A stretch of DNA of 64,000 bases, taken from Selaginella moellendorffii (Eukaryota; Streptophyta; Lycopodiopsida; Selaginellales; Selaginellaceae). A model generated the notes under the pieces. It was given only the letters and a program-made list of their open reading frames with translations. It made no database searches and was not told the DNA's origin. The stretch lies in NCBI RefSeq assembly GCF_000143415.4, contig NW_003314386.1:160629-224628 (forward strand), given 5' to 3'. Position numbers and translations under genes: made by a program. This document shows, piece after piece, positions 21,404 to 33,529 of this stretch (positions are counted from its first letter, which is position 1; every line of letters begins with the position of its first letter).

Positions 21404-24400
21404 AATCTATTGCCTATCCTTAGGCAGTTAGATTTCCAAATCCTGCTCCAAGTTGCTGAGATTGGCCTTCATAGTGACAAGCTCGACTCTTCGGCATAGA
21501 TCATCGAGTTCCTGACGCATGATCTGATTCTCCTAGTCAAGCATGGCAATATGCTAGTCCTAGTAGATGATGTGCTTTACATTGGTGGAAGTCGGGATTG
21601 CACTCTTGAGCTCTTGGATTATATGGTGTTAATAATTCTACTCACCTATGATTCCATCCACTTTCTTAGTGATTGTTTTGAGGTAGCTCAAGACTTGCAT
21701 GCAGTACTTTGTAGTTTTCTCATCTTTTACCAGTTGCATTGGCTCGTTAACTGGCTGCTTGCTTCCCTTGATGTGTTGAGTGAGCTCCTCCATGAAGCTT
21801 TTTACTGCTAGCTCACTAGGCTGACTTGCAGACTTATGCATGAAGGCATAGATAGCCTTGACTTTATAGTGCTGCTGCAACATTTGTTGCTATTGTGGCT
21901 GCCTCATCTCGCTGACTTGTTAGTTAAGGGTGTGTCATTGTCGGATGCATAGGTGGATTGGAGAAAATTTAACTTGTACTCCTCTAGTTCAATTAAACTC
22001 TCTTTTGTAGCCTTGTCCTTTTTATCCTATTGAATTTCTTGGCTTAAACTCACATCATTGGTTGTATCTACAGCCAATGGTTTTGCAACATCTATAGGCA
22101 TATTGTATGTTGGACCTTGTGGCCTAAGTTCTGGAATTTCTTTCACAACTTCAGCATTTATCATTCACCTAGTGTTGTCCATTTGTGTACTTGTCACTTC
22201 TCCAATGCTCAGAGAGATTTGTATGGGCATCAGAGTTGTTTTTGTTGACATAAATGAGTCATGACTCCTTTTTTACTATGGGCATGGCATTTTATTATTG
22301 CATCAAGCTTTTCCACGTGATACTCAGCCACTAGATTTCTATGGAACGAACCCTAGAGGTCTTGCAACTTGAATTTCTGGATCTAGGTGGAATTTCTTTT
22401 TGAGGGGAGAATTTTCCTCACTTAAATCTATATCGTTTAGATTCTCCTTCACTTCCACATCCTTTGCTATCTCCCTTGGAGGACATATTGGAGGTGGTGG
22501 CTCAATGGCAAGGTAAATTGCAAGATCCTCCTAAATGGTGTAACATTTGTAAATGCACCGCAAAGATGAAGACTCCTATTTTCACTTGCCTTCCCTTGTC
22601 TATTTGTAAGGCAATATTTTTCATTTCAACCACAAATCCATTGTAAGCAAAATGAGTTATGTTTATTTGTTGTCCAATTTTGATAGCTTCCAACAAGCGG
22701 GATATTTTGATGCTAACATTTTGTGCAACTGTCCTCCCGTTGATGATAGCACACAACACTTTAAGTCTAGCATGATAGTTGAGCTTCAAGTAGGTGAAAT
22801 TACCTCTTTGTCTAGATGTGTAGTTTGGGAGGATATATTGTTTAGGCATGTGATTCTTTTTGCTCATCGTGATTATTTTGCCTTTGTTGTCTAGGTAAAA
22901 AATCTAAGCAAACTGGGTGAGTCCAAAGGGATGGACTCGCCTGCGAAAAAGAAAAACATACTTCTTTGAGTACCACTTCTATATAAGCTTTATCCCTTGA
23001 TTGATATTTCTCCTTCGAACAACTTTGCATAGGCAAGTAATCTAAAGGCATTAAGCCAAAACTTGTTATAGAGAGAAAGCACGAACTCTCTAGACAGCTT
23101 TACTTAGCCATAACCTAGCTCCTCATCACTAGATAAAATTTCCTCCACATATTCATTTTGCATAGGCATTTTTGCCGTCCCTGGAGATTTGTAGGCAAAA
23201 CACTCAATGTTAGGGAACTAAGAGATGTAGTGCAGTGCCAATGGAGGTGCCTAAGCAAATAAATAAAAATAAAAAATAAATTTTTTTTTTTTTCCTAAAG
23301 GTTTGTTCTAAATGAACAGATCTCTACCTGAGCTTATCAAGAAATACTACTTCTTCTATCTAATTTCATTGATCTAGCTCTATGGGGAGATAGAAAACTT
23401 GGAAACAAGATCTTGAGTAATTTTAATATCCCCTCCATCCATTTTAAAAGCTAATTTTATAGGATCCCATAATTGAAGAACTAATTTACCTTCTTGTGGT
23501 TTTATAAAGTTTGATGTCACTTTGTAAAATTTTTCTTTCATTTAGTTGGCCACCTTATTTGTGCACTTCATCATAATGAATCCTTGCAAGGGCTTCATCC
23601 ACAAGATTATCTATAGTTTTGTACCCTAAGATATAGATAATATTTATGCTTATATCTTCATAATACTTAAATAGTTTAAATTTACTATTGTAGTATCATC
23701 CCCGTTTAAGATGTGTGCAAGAGATTTTCAATTGTCTATCATGGATAGCCTTTTTGGCTTTTTGAACTGCATGTAAGGTTCATATTACTCTAATTTTAAG
23801 CTCATTTAAGTTTTCTATTTTGGCAAGTCTTTGCTTAAGAGTTTTTTTTTGTCTAAACCATTTTTAATTGCAATACACAAAGAAGGAGTTATAAATTCTA
23901 TAGGCATTAAAGCTTCCTAGCCATAAATAAGACGAAATGGTGTTATGTCTATGGATACTTTATATGTAGTCCTATAAGCCCACAAAACATCTAAGATTTT
24001 CTCATCTCAATTTTTTTGATTACTTGATTACTTTTGTGTATTGCTCAATATGTAGTTGTGTGTTTTCTCCTTTAATTCCAGAAAAAGATGGATATGTGAT
24101 GATAATATCTATTGTTGTTCCTGCAATTGCCATTATACTCATTGCAATTTAATAGGAAATGCTTTGTTTTGCAATAGTATAGGGAAAATAGGTGTTTAGT
24201 TCATAGGGTAATCTAGATCACCGTCAAAAGTTGTAAATTTAGTTCTTCTTCCTCTTGTGGGAAATTACTTTAGTTGTTTTGTGTTTCACTACTCTTAAAT
24301 GAAGCAGAGGCTTTTTCTATGTGCTGATGTTGCCAAGGAGGAGTAGCGTAGGATTCACATATTCTGGATGACCGTCAAAGTTATATTGGGAAAGTGGCAG

Positions 24401-25850
24401 AGAGATCGAAAAATCTAGTTGCAACAAGGAACTCCTCACTAACATTTATGACTGGTGGGTCCTTTTCATTGAGGTGTACCTAATATACTTTTTTTTCGCT
24501 CTCTTTCAAGATTTTCTTTAGTTTGGTTGAACAATAATTTAGTCTATTCTGAAAGAAGGTTAAGATCATGAATATCACAAACAAGTGTTCTATAATCTCA
24601 TTTTAGATATTGTGAATACTTTTTTTCAGACTATTTTTCACTCATCAGATTGTGAGGGAAATATTATATATCTATTACCTTGTTTCGTGTAGATAGTGAT
24701 AATTTTATATATAGGGACTATGCCCTCTACAACTTAATAGGTAGGATTAATTGTTGGTTTATGCCTATATATTTTAAGGTTTGTTGGTGTTGTTACTATA
24801 ATAAGCTTAGTTATTATACCTCATTCATGGAGTGAATGGTACAAAGTTTTGATATGTAATATATTCCCCTTGTAAATTGGCCTATCAGTTATTCTTATGA
24901 GTAAACACCTAACTTATCAATCAATTTCAAAATGGGGGTGGCTTTCCTCTAAAGGCTAAATATCTAGCATATTTTTTATATGAAAGTCCTAAAAATTTCT
25001 TAAGCAATAAATGTTATTTTTCACAGAGTATCTATTTTACTCATGTATGGTTCACCTTATGAGCTTTTTACTTTACAAAATTTTGTTGCCTATCAATCCA
25101 GATTCAAAATTGATCCAATGTCTATTACCCCAATTATCAGGGAGTGTATTTCTGCCTATAAATATCCAAGCTTTATTATGAACTGTTAAAGTTCCTACAA
25201 TAGCTTTTTTGCCTAAAATTGCATAGAATTCTAGCAATTATCTAATAGGTAGAATTTTATAAATCCTTTACAGGTTATAATACTCAAGATTTATGTCTAG
25301 CTCAAATAGATAGACTATCTCTTTATGTAGGAAGAATCCTGGTACTATCTTCTTTTTGTATAAGTAATTCCATAGATATAAGTCTCACTTACACTGTGTA
25401 CCTACAGAGTAATCTAAGTGTATCATTACACCTTCTTTGACAATAGTAAAGGTATTAGGAGTCAAACTTATGTATACTTTGAGTATAATATTATTAAGTA
25501 TCTCATTCAGTAATTTATCGAGATGTTTAAACAATTTTGTTAAATTTATTATTTGTTAGCTTAACTAAGCACATAAGATAATTTAGTTTTTGCTTTCCTA
25601 TACTTTTGCTTAATTACACAAAGTGGGGATCAACCAACTTCCGTTTGGGTCTATAAGCAAAATATATCTTTTAATAGGTGTGGTGGATCACTAGTAAACA
25701 TTTTTATTTTGTTTACCCTAATTCCCCCATTCAATTTCTATTAGGTCAGTGAAAGGTTGTTAATCCTCAATCTCTCCATCTAAGTGCACATGAGATCTTT
25801 TCTTATTTGTTTGTGCTTAGTGTGGTTAAGATTAATTCAGTGTAAAGTTT
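21404..25850 (-). mobile_element. Decayed minus-strand Ty3/gypsy internal region
   Basis: Broken minus-strand translation from about 24080 down to 23600 reads like the end of a gypsy integrase core (DEKILDVLWAYRTTYKVSID, then TPFRLIYG and a conserved PIEF), with frameshifts and stops. Further downstream on that strand, about 22867-22502, is an open stretch of ~120 codons, possibly from a protease or extra ORF, and near 21880-21420 a helical stretch. The remainder to 25850 is AT-rich and shows no readable domain to me. The LTR fragment at 20940-21391 fits as its 3' end. Confidence 0.6.
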
Positions 25851-25855
25851 TTGGC

Positions 25856-25860
25856 ACATG
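25856..25860. repeat. Target-site duplication, left copy
   Basis: ACATG directly precedes the left LTR. The five bases after the right LTR are ACGTG (32337-32341), one transition different, as expected for an older 5-bp target-site duplication. Confidence 0.65.
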
Positions 25861-27586
25861 TGTGAGACACAAAATCCCTAGGCCCCAAAGTGGAGCTGCA
25901 AGGGTGCCATGTGGTAGTGGCCAAAGTGAAAACCAAACGAGCATAACATGTTTGGATTAAAAGCTCCGACTTGAAAGGTTGAGAGTAGGAGTGGAACTCC
26001 TAACGAAGTGCTCGAGGAACAAGCACGAAGCAAGCAATAAGTGAGTCTCTAGAAAAAGGACATAAGAGGACCAACACATGACACGTGGCAGTCCGAGATG
26101 GACCTGAGATGGAGTCCAAGATGGAGTTTGAGATGGACCCGAGATGGAGTCCGAGATGGACTTGAGATGGAGTCCAAGATAGACCGAGATGGAGTCCGAG
26201 ATGGACCGAGATGGAGTCCGAGATAGACCCGAGATGGAGTTTGAGATGGAGTCCGAGATGGAGTTTGAGATGGAGTTTGAGATGGACCGAGATGGAGTCC
26301 GAGATGGACCGAGATGGAGTCCGAGATGGACCCAAGATGGAGTCCAAGATGGAGTTTGAGATGGACCCGAGATGGAGTCTGAGATAGACTGAGACAAAGT
26401 CTGAGATGGAGTCTGAGATGGACCCAAGATGGAATCCGAGATGGAGTCCGAGAAGGACCCGAGGTGGAGTCTGAGGTCGAGACCAAGACCGGGACCGAGA
26501 CCAAGACCGAGCCCGAGCCCGAGCCCGAGTCGGAGTCGAAGTCGGAGTCAGAGTTGGAGTCGGAGTCGGAGTCCGAGTTCGAGTCTAAGAGGGTGAAAGC
26601 CCAAAGCGTTCGTCTCCCAGTTCTTAGGGGGTTTGGTGAGCTCCAAAAGTATAGTAAGAGGAAGGATTGCAGTGGAGCCAGTTTGGCCAGGAAAGGCCAG
26701 TTTGGCCCATGAAGGCTATACCTAGTGTTGGGTGATGAGCTGCCCACTGGGAAGTCCAAGACTAGAGTGAACACGGACCGACAAACGGGGTAGTTTGGTG
26801 AAGTGTTCAAGAGCTGGCTCTAGTTCCCCCAGGAGATTGACTAGCTGATGCTCCTAGTCCAAGTGTGGGTGGCATTATCTACTTGGATATTTAGTGTGGC
26901 TCAACGGAACCTCGCTCTAAGCCCATGGCTAGAGCACCCAAAGGCAGAAGGTGGGGAGAGCACCTATGAGGCTCGCGTAAGGCCATGTTGTTCCGAAATG
27001 TTGTCCCAAAGGCCCAAACTATGGAAAGGAAGAGGAGTAGTCCTTTGGTGTAGTGACCAAGTATATAGTCGGGTGGTGAGGAAGTCCCAAAGGACCATGG
27101 GACTTAGTGGTCGGGCCTGTGGACCTCGATCCAGTAGCAGTGTTGGCGAACACGGCCATGAGCAGAAAGGGACTTGGTGGGGACCAGAAAAGGGATATTG
27201 GGGAAGGCTCTTCCCCATGTCTGTGGGCATCCTAAGGATGCTAAGGAGTGGATCTGGGATGATCGCTTATGGATGGATGGCCCAGTCTTTGAGAGACGGG
27301 ACTGAGATGGAGGTGGTGTCAGACCACCGGTGTGACCAAGGTGAATGGGCATGGCCTTAGCGTAACGGGTTGATATATCAGTGGTACCTTGGGGTGTCGG
27401 TCATGGGATCAGACACATGGAGCACTTGGACCAAGTGCAATGGTTGAGTGGCGTGGATGCCATTCTTGGGGCTAGCAAGTCCTTAAGTCCAAAATAGGAC
27501 TTATGGAGGTTGTGAGTGAGACTCCTCCAAGTGGTCGGAGGTGTGGTTAAATGACTAAAGTAGAATGGAAAATTTAGTCACTTACA
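25861..27586 (+). repeat. Left LTR of the LARD-like element
   Basis: Starts TGTGAGACAC and ends TTACA. It includes an internal minisatellite at about 26091-26585. The LTR carries a 170-codon open frame at 26848-27360 whose counterpart in the right LTR is also open, but the differences between the two are largely amino-acid changing, so I do not call it a gene. Confidence 0.85.
26091..26585. repeat. Purine-rich minisatellite inside the left LTR
   Basis: Dozens of 12-18 bp units built on GAGATGGAGTCC and GAGATGGACCC run to about 26460, then pass into hexamer-type arrays (GAGACC, GAGCCC, GAGTCG) to about 26585. The plus strand is almost free of pyrimidine runs. The long Ser/Pro- or Glu/Ser-rich open frames on both strands come from this simple repeat and are not genes. 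Confidence 0.9.
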
Positions 27587-27589
27587 ACT

Positions 27590-27601
27590 TGGTATTAGAG
27601 C
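27590..27601 (+). other. Primer-binding site of the LARD-like element
   Basis: TGGTATTAGAGC begins three bases after the left LTR and matches the complement of the 3' end of plant initiator-Met tRNA (TGGTATCAGAGC) at 11 of 12 positions. Confidence 0.8.
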
Positions 27602-30547
27602 TGTTCCTTAGTCCGACTTTTATTAGTGCTCAAGTATATCACCACTAGTGTTAGCATTGGAAGGTCCTAGGAGTGGACCTAGCCTTGAGGAGTAGCAAGT
27701 CGGAAAGACATGGCTTTCCACTACAATTCAGTTGTGAACTTGTAGGTGAGGTGGTGGATAGAAAATGGCCAATAATGAAACGACTTTGGGATCTTGGGAA
27801 CAGTGCAAGGTTATCCTCATCGAGTTAAGGATATGATCCAGATGAGTGTTTGACTTAGCAAATTGGCTAATGTAGTTGTGGCAAACAACTATAGTTGGGA
27901 TCACGGGGAAGATAGAAACTCCAAAACGATAAAGGAGTCACAAGATTACCCTCATGAAGTTGAGGCTGGTGCTCATGAATTTGAGATTAGAATTAATGAC
28001 CATGGGAGGTCAAATGCAGATGCTGGAACAACCCCAGGAGTTGGGGGTGTACTCAGAGGATGAATTGGTATTCTCATCACATGGACAAGTGGTCCTAAGG
28101 GGCAAAAGGTTGCCCCAAGAGAATAAATCAAGTGTCAGAGTAACACTTGCAAAGATGGTCTTTATAAGTAGGACTTGAATATATGAAGTTGTATTCTAGT
28201 GAGCTAGTGTAACGCACCTTATCTCTCTCCCCTTAAGTCAACTGGAAAAAAGGCAATTGCTTAATGAGAGAGCCCTTAGTGGCTATTTTATCCCCATTTA
28301 TCCCCCAAGGTTCCAAGGATCCACGGTGACAGTATATCCAAATCTCATCCCATGATCACATGCGCTACAGCTAGCACCTCAAAAGTAAGATCTCATGGTC
28401 ATCTAATTAACAAAAGTCCAAAAAGCTGGATGACTCAAGTAGAGTCAAGGAATAATCTTAAAGGATTGATGGAAGCATTTGGACTGAGGTGTGTTGTACC
28501 CCATGAAAGATGGGGAGGATCTTAACATCCAAGCATGAGAACAATGGCTATCTCATTGATGGCAGAATGTGCCATGCTAAAGTCGTGGGAAAGAGTTTCC
28601 CGGAAGAAAATAACTTTGACACAAAATTGTGCGTAAACTTTATGGTACAGTACTAATAGATAGTTGGCATAAGAGACAACCGTATTGGTCTTTAGCAAAG
28701 ACCTAAACACAAGTCGATGGTTAAGGACTTTCACGCTTATGCATGAACCATGTTACAGTGGCTGGATGACTTGCTAAATGAGATTGGCAAGTCAGGGGAA
28801 CAAATCCCCTAGTCAAAGGTGCTAACTTCAAAAGGGGTAGCCCATGGGGCTGAGCATGGAAGGGTCCATGCATGATCACAGATTTGTCAAGTGAAAAGAC
28901 TTAGTAGTGCGGAGGAATTAGGTTCCTAAGCTGTGATCTATATCGTGCTTTAAGTTCAGGTTGGTGCACCGGCGTGGGGAGTCACGTTAGACATCCTATG
29001 TGATGCCACCCGTAGATGCATATACAGAGGTTGGGTTCAAGTCCCGACCCTTTAGTGCTTGGGTTCGAGTCCCAAATCACTAGGGCGTGGTGATGGTTTG
29101 GAATATAAGGACACTCATTTTTTGGTGGTCATGGATTCTTAGTGAGGAGACTTGTTTGGGCACACCACTAAGTGAGGGATGCCTCAGAGTTGTGATGCAC
29201 GGTTAGATTGCTTAGTGTGGCTCGGCATATCTAACTTAAACACTTGGTGTGAGTGGCACTAAGAACGTGGTGAATGAGATAGGGACATTCAGTCTTAGTT
29301 GCTATAGACCCTTAGCCAGAAGGGCTGGCTTGGGTGCACCGCCAAGTGTGGGGGATGCCCCTGGGGTCATGGTGAACAACTTAAAAGTCTAAAAGACTTA
29401 ATACCTATTGGCAATTTTATTAAAGTGCTAAGGTGTGATTACTAAGTAATCTTATGGCTAAAACAAGGACAAGGTCCTTGTGAGGCTAAGGGATAAAGTT
29501 CCTAGTTCAAAGTGTTGGTTTGAACTATTGATGATGGTGTGGCTTGGTCAAGGTGACCAAGTGGGAAGAATACATAAAGAAAATGATTTGTGACTATGCA
29601 ATGACATAGTGAGTCCAAAGAAAGTAGTCTCTATAAGAGACCTATGGGAGGGTCACAAGGTTGAGCCAAGGATAGAGTTCACAGTAGAAAATCCTAAAGA
29701 GATGTATTAAGGGTGAACACCCTCTGGACTTGGCAAAGTAAAGTCTTTGTTATGGAACTAAAAGGATACCTCGAGAATGGAGGTGGTGATCCGATGTTGC
29801 TGGGTGCAGCAATCAAGGATAGGAGCAAAAGACTAGTGGCTAAAAAAAGAGCCATGGGAATTATGGGAAAGAATCCAAAACGCAAAGTTAGGCCAAGAAC
29901 ACTAATGTGTTGGGTGCTAATGAATTGTGGGAAAGGTAATATGTTTCCAAGGATGGATTCCCAATTGCTCCGATTTGGCGAAAGTGGAAGCTCCAAGGTA
30001 AGGAGCGGTAAAGTAGCCAAATGATAGAGACGTGGACAGCCTTAGCACGAATTAGGATAACTGGAACTTAGTGCCAAAAGTCACACAAAATGGGAAAGAG
30101 GATGATGATGCCCTCAAATAGAGAACTTCCAAAGATGGGGAAGTGGAGTTACACAATATGTGCAATGCAAAGTGTCGGAGGCACTTAGGAAATTGACTCT
30201 GACAAGTCAAATTTAAAAGTTCCAAAATGCAAGTTTATATCTATGGGAACCGAGGCTACTCAGGAGTGAGTAGTGGGATTGAGATAGAGGAAGTGCCTCT
30301 AACGGGTTTAGTAAGAACTAAACCAATGAAATGGAAAGAATTACCATAGGTGGTCGATCGAGTCTCTATGTCAGAGAGGCTATGCGCCTTAGAGGATGGA
30401 GAAGGCATGGTGAGCCTTCAGTGTCATACTATTGACGAATATTGGCTAGGTGCTAAGGATGGAAAAGGTAATACATGTTGGTGTTACTTTATAAAAATGG
30501 TTTACCGTTTGATGAGGACATTGAACTTTGTTTATGGGTGGTGGAGT
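27602..30547 (+). other. Internal region of the LARD-like element, no pol seen
   Basis: About 2.9 kb with only short open frames and no readable gag, protease, RT or integrase motif. It contains a diverged ~95-bp direct repeat (29109-29203 and 29282-29376) and two hairpins that look like tRNA T-arms (29030-29048 and 29059-29075). Confidence 0.6.
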
Positions 30548-32336
30548 TGTGAGACACAAAATCCCTAGGCCTCAAAGTGGAGCTGGAAGGGTGCCATGTG
30601 GTAGTGGCCAAAGTGAAAACCAAACGAGCGTAATATGTTTGGATTAAAAGCTCTAACTTGAAAGGTTGAGAGTAAGAGTGGAACTCCCAACGAAGTGCTC
30701 AAGGAACAAGCACGCAGCAAGCAATAAGTGAGTCTCTAGAAAAGGGTCACAAGAGGACCAACACATGACATATGGCAGTCCGAGATGGACCTGAGATGGT
30801 GTCCAAGATGGAGTCCGAGATGGACTCGAGAAGGACCCGAGATGGAGTTTGAGATGGACCCGAGATGGAGTCCGAGATGGACTCGAGATGGAATAGATGG
30901 AGTCTGAGATGGACCGAGATGGAGTCCGAGATGGACCCGAGATGGAGTCCGAGATGGAGTCCGAGATGGACCGAGATGGAGTTCGAGATGGACTCGAGAT
31001 GGAGTCTGAGATGGAGTCTGAGATGGAGTCCGAAATGGACCCGAGATGGAGTCCAAGATGGACCCAAGATGGAGTCCGAGATGGAGTCTGAGATGGACTG
31101 AGACAAAGTTCAAGATGGAGTCCGAGATGGACCTGAGATGGAATCCGAGATGGAGTCCGAGAAGGACCCAAGATGGAGTCTGAGGTCGAGACCAAGACCG
31201 GGACCGAGATCGGGACTGGGATCGGGACCGGGACCGGGACCGAGACCGAGACCGGGACCAAGACTAAGACCGAGCCCGAGCCCGAGCCTGAGCCCGAGCT
31301 CGAGTCCGAGTCCGAGTCCGAGTCTGAGTCCGAGTCCGAGTTCGAGTTCAAGTTTGAGAGGGTGAAAGCCCAAAGCATTCGTCTCCCAGACCCTGGGGGG
31401 TTTGGTGAGCTCCAAAAGTATAGTAAGGGGGAGGATTGCAATGGAGCCAGTTTGGCCCAGGAAGGCTATACCTAGTTTTGGGTGATGAGTTGCCCACTGG
31501 GAAGTCCAAGACTAGAGTGAACACGGATCGACAAGCGGGGTAACTTGGTGAAGTGTTCAAGAGCCGGCTCTAGTTCCCCCAGGAGATCGACTGGCTGATG
31601 CTCCTAGTCCAAGTGTGGGTGGCACTACCTACTTGGATATCTGGTGTGGCTCAGCGAAACCTCGCTCTAAGCCCATGGCTAGAGCACCCAAAGGCAGAAG
31701 GTGGGGAGAGCACCTATGAGGCTCGTGTAAGGCCATGTTGTTCCGAAATGTTGTCCCAAAGGCCCAGATTGTGGAAAGGAAGAGGAGTAGTCCTCTGGTG
31801 TAGTGACCAAAGATACAATTGGGTGGTGAGGAAGTCCCAAAGGACCATGGGACTTAGTGGTCAGGCCTGTGGGCCTCGATCCAGTAGTAGTGTTAGCGAA
31901 CACGGCCATGAGCAGAAAGGGACTTGGTGGGGACCGGAAAAGGGATATTGGGGAAGGCTATTCCCCATGTCTGTGGGCATCTTAAGGATGCTAAGGAGTG
32001 GATCTGGGATGATCACGCATGGACGGATGGCCCAGTCTTTGAGAGACGGGACTGAGATGGAGGTGGTGTCAGACCACCGGTGTGACCAAGGTGAATGGGC
32101 ATGGCCTTAGCGTAACGGGCCGATATGTCGGTGGTACCTTGGGGTGTCGGTCATGGGATCAAACACATGGAGCACTTGGACCAAATGCAATAGTTGAGTG
32201 GCGTGGATGCCATTCTTGGGGTTAGCAAGTCCTTAAGTCCAAAATAGGACTTATGGAGGTTGTGAGTGAGACTCCTCCAAGTGGTTAGAGGTGTGGTTAA
32301 ATGACTAAAGTAGAATGGAAAATTTAGTCACTTGCA
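30548..32336 (+). repeat. Right LTR of the LARD-like element
   Basis: Starts TGTGAGACAC and ends TTGCA. It is 63 bp longer than the left LTR, and most of that difference lies in the internal purine-rich minisatellite (about 30779-31355), consistent with slippage after insertion. Confidence 0.85.
30779..31355. repeat. Purine-rich minisatellite inside the right LTR
   Basis: Same unit types as the left LTR array (GAGATGGAGTCC variants, then GGGACCGAGACC and GAGTCC hexamers) but with a different unit number and order. Confidence 0.9.
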
Positions 32337-32341
32337 ACGTG

Positions 32342-33057
32342 ATAACCAATTCTAAAGTAGCTTGCCTGCTTCATAGTGAATCTTACCCTCTAGCTTATAT
32401 CCAACCTTACTCTTATAACTATGGAATTAAAAAGAGTGGCATATTGCTCTTGACAAATTTTAAGCAAACTGAATTAACACTAGGGACTAATTTAAATGGG
32501 GTGTGAAGACCATTCTATGAAATTACCTTGTGGAATCAACGCAAGAGTCAAATTATCTAGCGTATGATAGCCTATTCTAAATCAATTTGTTTGTGGAATG
32601 ATATTAGGTAACTTTTCAAACATGTGATAGCTAATTCATGGAAAAAAAGTTTTAGATCTAAACAAAAATTATTTTTCAAGGTAAATTTTTCTCTAGCCTC
32701 TTTGCCAATGGGTGGTTATGGTGAATATAAATCTCTGCTCAAGCTTGTATAATAGATTTTTAAGCTTTGCAATTTATTTCTAGGAGTGTTTAAGGTTATT
32801 TCACCTTTTTAGGCAAAACCTTTTTCTAATATCTCTAATCTTGTTCTAGTTCTTTAGAAATTAAAGTGACAGTAATAATGTTTCCAAGATTGATGCTTAT
32901 AGCTAGCAGCAAGCTTTATAACTCTGTGTTCCGCATTTATAGCATGAAGTTTCTCAACTACTGTGTTTGGCAAAAACTCGATTAGCACATAGGGTGATCT
33001 ATGCATTTTAAACGTAGGTGGAAATTAAGTTATAACTCTTAGCATAATTTTGCTTAT
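32342..33057. other. AT-rich flank of the LARD insertion, no gene seen
   Basis: This DNA continues the AT-rich debris into which the LARD-like element inserted. No coding or RNA feature could be supported. Confidence 0.45.
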
Positions 33058-33059
33058 GT

Positions 33060-33172
33060 AGAAAATATTCACTAGGTGGTAATTCCCTCCTATGAGGAGG
33101 TATGTATACCTGTGAATCACATATCATAAAAGGTGGTTCACACCTAGAGTAGTGAATATTTCCCCTAGCAAT
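33060..33172. repeat. Small foldback (MITE-like) element
   Basis: AAAATATTCACTAGGTGG near the left end is matched in reverse complement by a GGAAATATTCACT...CTAGGTG stretch at the right end, with a few inserted bases. Between them is a perfect inner palindrome CCTCC-TATGA-GGAGG. No transposase is expected at this size. Confidence 0.4.
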
Positions 33173-33189
33173 TGAGCATCACTCAACTA

Positions 33190-33529
33190 GTCTAATACAC
33201 ATGAGTTGATTAAAAACTAACCTAAAGCCTTTGATCCCCAATAAAGCTCATGTGAGTGATTGTGAGTAAAGATAGGCTTGACATCACTAGAATACTTCAA
33301 ATCTTGAGCAAATGGATGTGCATTGGTGATAAACTGGAATACAATAGAAATAAGGATAGGGATCAAGTGCTAACTCTCTCCCTTAACTACTTTTATATAG
33401 TGGCAACTGCCACTTCTTCTTAAGTCCTGATTGTCAAGATCATAACCTTGAGTGTCAAGGTTGTAAACTTGATTGTCAAGAAAATGCTCAAATGCATGAT
33501 TAATTTGCTATACTTCACTCTCCCACGAC
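33190..33529 (-). mobile_element. 3' LTR fragment and polypurine tract of a second minus-strand gypsy element
   Basis: On the minus strand the polypurine tract GTCGTGGGAGAG (33529-33518) is followed by an LTR starting TGAAGTATAGC at 33517. About 320 bp align in reverse complement with 37681-38000. The polypurine tract is nearly the same as that of the fragment at 20940-21403, so the two belong to related families. Confidence 0.65.

Larger units (their letters stand above)
25861..32336 (+). mobile_element. Non-autonomous LTR retrotransposon (LARD-like), complete with both LTRs
   Basis: Two direct repeats, 25861-27586 (1726 bp) and 30548-32336 (1789 bp), both begin TGTGAGACACAAAATCCC and end in CA (CTTACA and CTTGCA). 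A primer-binding site TGGTATTAGAGC (27590-27601) follows the left LTR, matching plant initiator-Met tRNA except for one base. A weak purine-rich GGGTGGTGGAG precedes the right LTR. The ~2.96-kb internal part has no gag or pol frame, so movement would need proteins from another element. A 513-bp stretch compared by eye between the LTRs shows roughly 25-30 differences, mostly transitions, so the insertion is much younger than the gypsy debris around it. Confidence 0.88.

Noticed and set aside
26000-26810. Long Ser/Pro- and Glu/Ser-rich open frames on both strands (also 30653-31475)
   Set aside because: They are translations of a 12-18 bp purine-rich minisatellite inside LTRs and appear in several frames at once.
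25861-32336. CRISPR-like or satellite array
   Set aside because: The repeats are variable, unspaced and inside two LTRs of a plant retrotransposon.
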